NCBI GenBank assembly: GCA_964551925.1
Contig: CAZKFA010000014.1
Location: 1-47,558, forward strand
From: CAZKFA01 sp964551925
GTDB lineage: Bacteria > Cyanobacteriota > Vampirovibrionia > LMEP-6097
Direction: 5' to 3'
DNA: 47,558 nt
The position numbers were made by a program, and so were the translations under genes. Shown piece by piece: positions 43,153 through 47,558 of the stretch (positions are counted from its first letter, which is position 1; every line of letters begins with the position of its first letter). Under the pieces are notes generated by a model. That model did no database searches. It had not been told where the DNA came from and saw only the letters and a program-made list of their open reading frames with translations.

Positions 43153-43260
43153 GGACGCCCTGAAAAGTGGATTTTCAGCAAACTATATAGACATATATCT
43201 GTTTTTAAGCTAGAATTAAATATTAAGAAATCCTAAAACCCTAAGGATTTTTGTAGAGAA

Positions 43261-44355
43261 ATGGCGGAAATAAAGACTATTGCAGGGCCACAAATTGGCC
43301 AAATCCCAGAATCCAAACCAGCATTGGGTATTGACGCTACCGAAGCAATTCTGAGGGATGACCAGAAAGCAATTGCTACAGAGACTGATACAAAATCTTT
43401 ACACAAATCACCCCTACCAAAAGGGATTTCTGAGCAACTTCGGATGTTATTTCCACAAGAGAAAACTGGATCAATTGATAATCTTAGAGAATATATTCTC
43501 AATCTCACTAACCACATAGCTGGTGCTTCTAGTTTAGTAACGTTCCTATTGCAATTTGTATTCAAGGATGGCAATCCCATCAAAAATCTTTTTGAAAAAT
43601 TCTCCAAACAAGCAACAGTAGTGGCTTTTGGTACTAATGGTGCGGTCTGCGCTAGTGACGCATATCAACGTGGAGATCATGCCTTTATCGGACCACAGTT
43701 ATTAGATATCGCGATCCCGTATCTTTCTGAAAGCAAAACTCTAACTCTAAACCGTGGAGTACCTGTAGGACTCTACAATGCACTCGCTGAGCTAAAATCA
43801 TTAGCTGGAAAAAAATCTTATTCAAGCTTCTCAGAAAACATCAAATACCTAACTATTGGTCTCAAAAAATTCTGGAAAGAGTTTCGCAAAGCACCTTTAG
43901 GCACCATGGGTAATTTTGGCAAAGGACCTGGTGGAGTCTTCTACGGATTGCTTACTTCAATAGCTCCAGTGATTTCAATAACAACAGGACTGAAAAAAAT
44001 ACCAGCTCTACTTAGACATACTGGTGGTATTGGTGTGGAGATCGCAAAAATGCAACCAAGTCGCTTAGCCAAAGGACAATGGAGATACTTTAGTTCTGGA
44101 GTATTTATGTTCGCCTCATCATTAGTGGATCTATGTGGCAAACTCATACCTGTCTTTGAGAAGAAAGCAACCTATTTAAACTGGGCACTCAACCTCTGCG
44201 GTAAACGCCTATGGCTGAATTCAATCAAGCAGGGCGAGCTAAATAGTGATAGTGAACATCGCAAGGTTAGCCTTGCTCAATTACCAAAACTTGCTGCTCA
44301 AGAGTTATTCGGAATGGGCGACGACAAGAAAATGCCAAAACTACAGGCAGCTTAA
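43261..44355 (+). CDS. Hypothetical protein with hydrophobic segments (364 aa)
   Basis: I recognise no family. The N-terminal 70 residues are polar. Several moderately hydrophobic stretches follow (IAGASSLVTFLLQFVF, GLLTSIAPVISITTG, YFSSGVFMFASSLVDLCG), separated by basic helices, so it may be a peripheral or multi-pass membrane protein, with basic segments such as TIGLKKFWKEFRKAP facing the cytoplasm. A candidate TAGAAT at 43211 and a small inverted repeat (AAATCCT / AGGATTT, 43228-43250) lie in the leader. It ends 4 bases inside the convergent accC. Probably lineage-specific. Confidence 0.72.
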   Translation: MAEIKTIAGPQIGQIPESKPALGIDATEAILRDDQKAIATETDTKSLHKSPLPKGISEQLRMLFPQEKTGSIDNLREYILNLTNHIAGASSLVTFLLQFVFKDGNPIKNLFEKFSKQATVVAFGTNGAVCASDAYQRGDHAFIGPQLLDIAIPYLSESKTLTLNRGVPVGLYNALAELKSLAGKKSYSSFSENIKYLTIGLKKFWKEFRKAPLGTMGNFGKGPGGVFYGLLTSIAPVISITTGLKKIPALLRHTGGIGVEIAKMQPSRLAKGQWRYFSSGVFMFASSLVDLCGKLIPVFEKKATYLNWALNLCGKRLWLNSIKQGELNSDSEHRKVSLAQLPKLAAQELFGMGDDKKMPKLQAA

Positions 44356-45719
44356 ACCGTCGCAGGAACTGGTTCAGCATTAAGATGTTTGTCAATAAAA
44401 TCTGTGCAGAACTCACCAGAGCGAAACACTTCATGTTCCATAACGCGCTGATGAAAAGGAATCGTAGATTGAATTCCAGTAATAGTAAACTCATCTAAAC
44501 ATCTTTGCATTCTCTTGATAGCTTGTTCTCTCGTTCTTGCCCAGACAACTAACTTCGCCATCAACGAGTCATAGTTTGGTGGCACGAAATAATCCGTGTA
44601 ACAGTGAGTATCAACTCTCACACCCAGACCTCCCGGTGGCATGAAACCGGTTATATGACCAGGACACGGCATAAAGCCCATCTCGGGATCTTCAGCATTG
44701 ATACGACACTCAATAGAATGTCCTCTAAGCTTAATATCAGATTGATCAAAGTCAAACTTCTCTCCACGAGCCACTCTTAACTGCCAGCTCACCAAATCAA
44801 AACCAGTAACCATCTCAGTTACACAGTGCTCGACTTGAATACGCGTATTCATTTCAATGAAATAATATTCTTGAGTCTCTGGCACAAAAATAAACTCTAC
44901 AGTACCAGCGCCTTCATACTTCACCGCTTTAGCGGCTTTGACAGCATCAGCACCCATGCGCTCTCTGAGTTCTTCGGTTATCACAGGCGATGGTGATTCC
45001 TCAATAAGCTTCTGGTGACGTCTTTGTACTGAACAATCTCTTTCACCCATATGCACATAGCCACCTTGTCCATCAGCAAAAATCTGAATCTCAATATGCT
45101 TCATGCGCGTAATATATTTCTCGACATAGACACCAGCATTACCAAAAGCATTCTTAGCTTCGGTTTGTGCTTGGATAAAATTCTTCTCGAGCTCTTCTTT
45201 GTTGCGCACAATACGCATACCACGACCACCGCCACCAGCAGTAGCTTTGATAATGACAGGATAACCAATCTTCGTCTCTACTAAGTCAAGAGCAGTTTGG
45301 AAATCATCAACCAGTCCATCAGAACCCGGTACACAAGGTACTCCTACCGCCATCATAGTTTCACGCGCAGTAGCTTTATCACCCATCTTACGAATAGCTT
45401 CAGAACTTGGTCCAATAAATTTAAGGTTGTGCTCATTACAAACATCAACGAAATGCGCATTCTCTGCTAAGAACCCATAACCAGGATGAATCGCATCAGC
45501 CCCAGAAGTTAGCGCAGCACTAATAATCGCAGGGATATGAAGATAACTTTTACTTGAAAGCGCTGGTCCTATGCAATAAGCTTCATCAGCCATAGTTACG
45601 TGCATACTATCTTCATCAGCTTGAGAATAAACCGCAACAGTTTTGATCCCTAACTCTTTGCAAGCTCGAATAACTCTGAGTGCAATTTCACCACGATTAG
45701 CAATTAAGACTTTTTTCAT
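44352..45719 (-). CDS. accC: Acetyl-CoA carboxylase, biotin carboxylase subunit
   Basis: A 455-residue ATP-grasp enzyme that carboxylates biotin on AccB, the first committed step of fatty acid synthesis. Markers: VLIANRGEIALRVIRAC, HPGYGFLAENA, the ATP loop KATAGGGGRGMRIV, MGERDCSVQRRHQKLIEE, FIEMNTRIQVEH and the Arg in ECRINAEDP. Full length. The start is ATG 45719, 7 bases after TGC-TAGAAT; the TTG one codon upstream falls inside the spacer. AccB is not adjacent. Confidence 0.97.
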   Translation of the reverse strand: MKKVLIANRGEIALRVIRACKELGIKTVAVYSQADEDSMHVTMADEAYCIGPALSSKSYLHIPAIISAALTSGADAIHPGYGFLAENAHFVDVCNEHNLKFIGPSSEAIRKMGDKATARETMMAVGVPCVPGSDGLVDDFQTALDLVETKIGYPVIIKATAGGGGRGMRIVRNKEELEKNFIQAQTEAKNAFGNAGVYVEKYITRMKHIEIQIFADGQGGYVHMGERDCSVQRRHQKLIEESPSPVITEELRERMGADAVKAAKAVKYEGAGTVEFIFVPETQEYYFIEMNTRIQVEHCVTEMVTGFDLVSWQLRVARGEKFDFDQSDIKLRGHSIECRINAEDPEMGFMPCPGHITGFMPPGGLGVRVDTHCYTDYFVPPNYDSLMAKLVVWARTREQAIKRMQRCLDEFTITGIQSTIPFHQRVMEHEVFRSGEFCTDFIDKHLNAEPVPATV

Positions 45720-45726
45720 CAATTTA

Positions 45727-45732
45727 ATTCTA
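45727..45732 (-). promoter_or_regulatory. Extended -10 of accC
   Basis: TGC-TAGAAT on the minus strand, 7 bases before the ATG at 45719. Nearby at 45757-45778 is AATTAATTTTACAG...CTTAATTAA, which shares the TTAATTTTACA half-site of the 24100 palindrome. Confidence 0.7.
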
Positions 45733-45792
45733 GCAAAGTCACGCTAGGGTCAATGGAATTAATTTTACAGTGCTTAATTAACTAAAACAGGT

Positions 45793-45798
45793 TATAAT
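45793..45798 (+). promoter_or_regulatory. -10 box (TATAAT) of glycine-zipper paralogue 2
   Basis: TATAAT, 9 bases before the ATG at 45808, giving a leader of at most about 3 bases. Confidence 0.65.
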
Positions 45799-45807
45799 AG
45801 AACAACT

Positions 45808-46434
45808 ATGAAAAGATTCAACAAATTATTGGTATTAGGTTTTGTGGCGACTATGCTAATCAGTACAATACAACCAGCTGTGCAAGCGGGTGTGGTGCAG
45901 AGATTGGTAGAAGTTGAGCCAGAAGAGAGAGAAGCTCTAGAGCGTGCTCGCGCTGATCAACAACAAGAGTACAAGAGAGAAGCTCAAGAACAAATTCAAA
46001 AAGTAGCAGCTCCTACTCCAGCTCCACAAGCAGTTGTACAACCTCCTGCTATCAAGCCCCCTACTCCAACAGTAGCAGCGACTCCAACTCCGGTGAAAAA
46101 AACGCATGACAAACTTTCATGTTTTATTTGCAAAACTATGGGTGCTATCTCTGGCTTAGTGATTGGTACTCCAGTTGGCTTGGTTAGAGGTACAGCGGCT
46201 AAAGGTGAAGATCTTGCCGAAAGCACTTCAGACGCGATGGGCGGTGAGTTACTTGGCAAGACAGTGGGTATCCCAACAGGCGCGATCGCTGGTGGTGTTA
46301 CTGGTGCTATAACTGGCTTAGCTAAAGGTGCTGTCAATGGTATCAGAACTGGTTGGTCAGATCCTTTCACCTCTGAAAGCTATTCACTAGATGGTGAATT
46401 CATGGATTACAATCCATACGAAATCCTTGACTAG
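45808..46434 (+). CDS. Exported glycine-zipper protein with SLDGEFMD tail, paralogue 2
   Basis: A 208-residue paralogue of the 39004 gene. It has a signal peptide (1-27, KLLVLGFVATMLISTIQPAVQA), a charged helical segment (about 30-65), a Pro/Thr/Ala-rich linker (about 68-95), a CFIC motif, and then two glycine-zipper segments (GAISGLVIGTPVGLVRG, GIPTGAIAGGVTGAITGLAKG). It ends SLDGEFMDYNPYEILD. The linker suggests a tether between the membrane and another envelope layer. Start from near-leaderless TATAAT; strong terminator downstream. Function unknown. Confidence 0.8.
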   Translation: MKRFNKLLVLGFVATMLISTIQPAVQAGVVQRLVEVEPEEREALERARADQQQEYKREAQEQIQKVAAPTPAPQAVVQPPAIKPPTPTVAATPTPVKKTHDKLSCFICKTMGAISGLVIGTPVGLVRGTAAKGEDLAESTSDAMGGELLGKTVGIPTGAIAGGVTGAITGLAKGAVNGIRTGWSDPFTSESYSLDGEFMDYNPYEILD

Positions 46435-46457
46435 TTAAAACTAAAACTTAGATACTG

Positions 46458-46491
46458 AAAAACCGTAGGACTAAAAACCTGCGGTTTTTTT
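46458..46491 (+). terminator. Intrinsic terminator after glycine-zipper paralogue 2
   Basis: AAAAACCGTAGG (46458-46469) and CCTGCGGTTTTT (46478-46489) form a stem with one G-U pair, continued by more T residues. Confidence 0.9.
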
Positions 46492-46528
46492 ATTAGACTT
46501 GTTTCGAAATGGCTTAGAACAAGTCTTA

Positions 46529-46873
46529 TTATATTTTCTGCATACGATGCATTACTTTAAGATCGTATTCATTCGCTTCAAAAGCAAGTTTCAATACATC
46601 TGCAATAGACCTAGCAAAGTCATATTCTTTAAGGCTATAAAGATCAACGGCACAAGAGCCAAACTCTGGCCAAGTATGAATACTAAAATGAAACAACTCA
46701 GAAACAATAGTAGCAGTAACACCCTGCGGCTCAAACTGCATATAATTATCCTGTTTAACCAACAAATCAAGGGTTTCTAAAGCCGTATCAATAGCTAATT
46801 TGAGCTCGGTAGCCCGAGCCAAAGTGCGAGGATTCGCAGCATAAAAATCAACTATTATGTGAGTTTTTAGCAC
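46529..46873 (-). CDS. SpeD (S-adenosylmethionine decarboxylase) homologue lacking catalytic serine and cysteine
   Basis: A 114-residue protein aligned with bacterial class 1b SpeD over its full length: THIIVDFYAAN at the N-terminus, FEPQGVTATIVSE, FSIHTWPEFG and AVDLYS. SpeD self-cleaves at Glu-Ser to make a pyruvoyl cofactor. The family's SESH at that point reads ELFH here, so Ser is Phe61 with no gap. The catalytic Cys of FTCG is Leu81 (YSLK), and the N-terminal Glu (AEFY) is Asp. His66 is kept. The protein should be unable to decarboxylate SAM; a regulatory partner, as with trypanosome prozyme, or a new role are possible. Start GTG 46873, 8 bases after TGC-TACAAT, matches normal SpeD length; the TTG at 46891 lies in the promoter. 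Confidence 0.8.
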   Translation of the reverse strand: MLKTHIIVDFYAANPRTLARATELKLAIDTALETLDLLVKQDNYMQFEPQGVTATIVSELFHFSIHTWPEFGSCAVDLYSLKEYDFARSIADVLKLAFEANEYDLKVMHRMQKI

Positions 46874-46881
46874 GAAAAACG

Positions 46882-46887
46882 ATTGTA
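46882..46887 (-). promoter_or_regulatory. Extended -10 of the SpeD-like gene
   Basis: TGC-TACAAT on the minus strand, 8 bases before the GTG at 46873. Confidence 0.6.
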
Positions 46888-46940
46888 GCACAATAAAGTT
46901 CTAAATTATTTATTAATCAAATTGCTGAAAACTAATATGC

Positions 46941-46946
46941 TAGAAT
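46941..46946 (+). promoter_or_regulatory. Extended -10 of rplM
   Basis: TGC-TAGAAT, 8 bases before the ATG at 46955. It overlaps an upstream in-frame ATG, which supports the downstream start. Confidence 0.65.
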
Positions 46947-46954
46947 TCAAGGCT

Positions 46955-47389
46955 ATGTCAGAGAAAACGACTAAGTTTTTTACTAAAGAAGAGAGCGAGC
47001 GCGCTTGGATTCTTATTGATGCCAAAGACGAAATTCTTGGCCGCCTATCAGTTAAAATTGCTAACGCTCTAAGAGGCAAGAACAAAAGCACTTTCACACC
47101 AAATCAAGATTGTGGTGATTTCGTTGTTGTAATCAATGCTGAACAAGTTAAAGTTAGTGGTAACAAAGAACAAGAGAAAGTTTATCACCGTCACAGTGGT
47201 ATCCCTGGTGGGCACAAAGTTGAGAATTTAGCTAGCCTACGCAAACGCAGACCAACAGAGGCTTTGAGAAGAGCGGTCAAAGGCATGTTACCTCACAACC
47301 GTCTTAGCGATAGACTTATAACCAAACTAAAGATTTATGCTGGCAGCGAGCACCCACACGCGCCACAATTAGCAGCTCAAGGAGTTTAA
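46955..47389 (+). CDS. rplM: 50S ribosomal protein L13
   Basis: A 144-residue L13: WILIDAKDEILGRLSVKIANALRGK, the NQDCGDFVVVINAEQVKVSG strand region, YHRHSGIPGG and RAVKGMLPHNRL are all family signatures. Start taken at ATG 46955 because TGC-TAGAAT ends 8 bases before it; the frame could extend to 46922, but that would include the promoter. It overlaps rpsI by one base (TAATG), the usual L13-S9 pair. Confidence 0.97.
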   Translation: MSEKTTKFFTKEESERAWILIDAKDEILGRLSVKIANALRGKNKSTFTPNQDCGDFVVVINAEQVKVSGNKEQEKVYHRHSGIPGGHKVENLASLRKRRPTEALRRAVKGMLPHNRLSDRLITKLKIYAGSEHPHAPQLAAQGV

Positions 47390-47558
47390 TGAAGAAAACT
47401 AAAGAACGTAATACCCCATCAGTAGTTGGCAAACGTAAACGTGCCATCGCTAGAGTTAGAACCAAAGCTGGCCAAGGTAAAGTAACAGTTAATGGCAAGC
47501 CATCAGCTGAGTATTTTGGTGTCAGCCCAAAGATCAACAAAAAAATTAGCACTCCACT
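47389..47558 (+). CDS. rpsI: 30S ribosomal protein S9, 3' end outside window
   Basis: The first 56 codons of S9: VGKRKRAIARVRTKAGQGKVTVNGKP and AEYFGVSP match the family start. The ATG overlaps the rplM stop (TAATG), and a good Shine-Dalgarno, AAGGAG, lies 4-5 bases upstream. So in this internal operon position translation uses a ribosome binding site, unlike the leaderless first genes. Confidence 0.95.
   Translation, partial: MKKTKERNTPSVVGKRKRAIARVRTKAGQGKVTVNGKPSAEYFGVSPKINKKISTP

Noticed and set aside
43160..43178. CTGAAAA-GTGGA-TTTTCAG as a terminator of the 42343 gene
   Set aside because: Weak A+T stem and no T run; left unassigned.

Overview
The window reads as an A+T-rich chromosomal segment from a Gram-negative-type bacterium. 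The best lineage clue is a clear Ycf23/DUF561 protein (24160-24909), a family typical of cyanobacteria and plastids. It is joined by a TIGR00303-type CobT, a RecG with a long N-terminal extension, and LpxC, which implies an outer membrane with lipid A. No photosynthesis gene is present. A non-photosynthetic relative of cyanobacteria (Vampirovibrionia/'Melainabacteria') is the most economical guess. It is an inference, and the order cannot be told. Three 100-N gaps (31317-31416, 37383-37482, 39487-39586) show a scaffolded draft, probably metagenomic; two of them lie in repeats.

Layout. 1-11 kb: a divergent PurD homologue (partial), a fused transporter/spermidine-synthase-like/TPR membrane protein, ClpC, a NarL-type pseudo-receiver regulator, SecG, RbgA and RibBA. 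11-16.4 kb: two small genes behind Pho-box-like promoters, tRNA-Met, a 1006-residue unknown protein, LpxC and a secreted cohesin-like protein. 16.4-25.9 kb: GAPDH, two prohibitin-like SPFH proteins, a HisZ-HisG fusion, a 1045-residue cysteine-free EF-hand/repeat protein, Ycf23 and CysK. 25.9-34.5 kb: RecG, GatA, RibD, a tandem repeat made from the tRNA-Cys 3' end plus the ribD start, tRNA-Cys, an unknown gene, SufE, CobA and CobT. 34.5-47.6 kb: TrpC, CysN, CysD (split by an unrelated gene), citramalate synthase behind a structured leader, TatC, AccC, two glycine-zipper paralogues, a SpeD homologue without its pyruvoyl serine, and the L13-S9 ribosomal pair.

The genes are mostly housekeeping: riboflavin (RibBA, RibD), sulfate assimilation (CysD, CysN, CysK), histidine, tryptophan and isoleucine synthesis, B12 or sirohaem (CobA, CobT), Fe-S supply (SufE), protein export (SecG, TatC), fatty acids (AccC) and lipid A (LpxC). 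Mixed in are lineage-specific unknown proteins.

The strongest global signal is how genes start. About twenty have a -10 box, usually extended (TGnTAnnnT), ending only 6-9 bases before the start codon, with no Shine-Dalgarno. This predicts largely leaderless transcription and lets several starts be re-assigned (cysN, accC, speD, rplM, 34489-34938, 37145). A second signal is CTTAACC-N4-CTTAACC placed exactly 9 bases from the -10 box in three promoters, a Pho-box-like regulon of uncharacterised genes.
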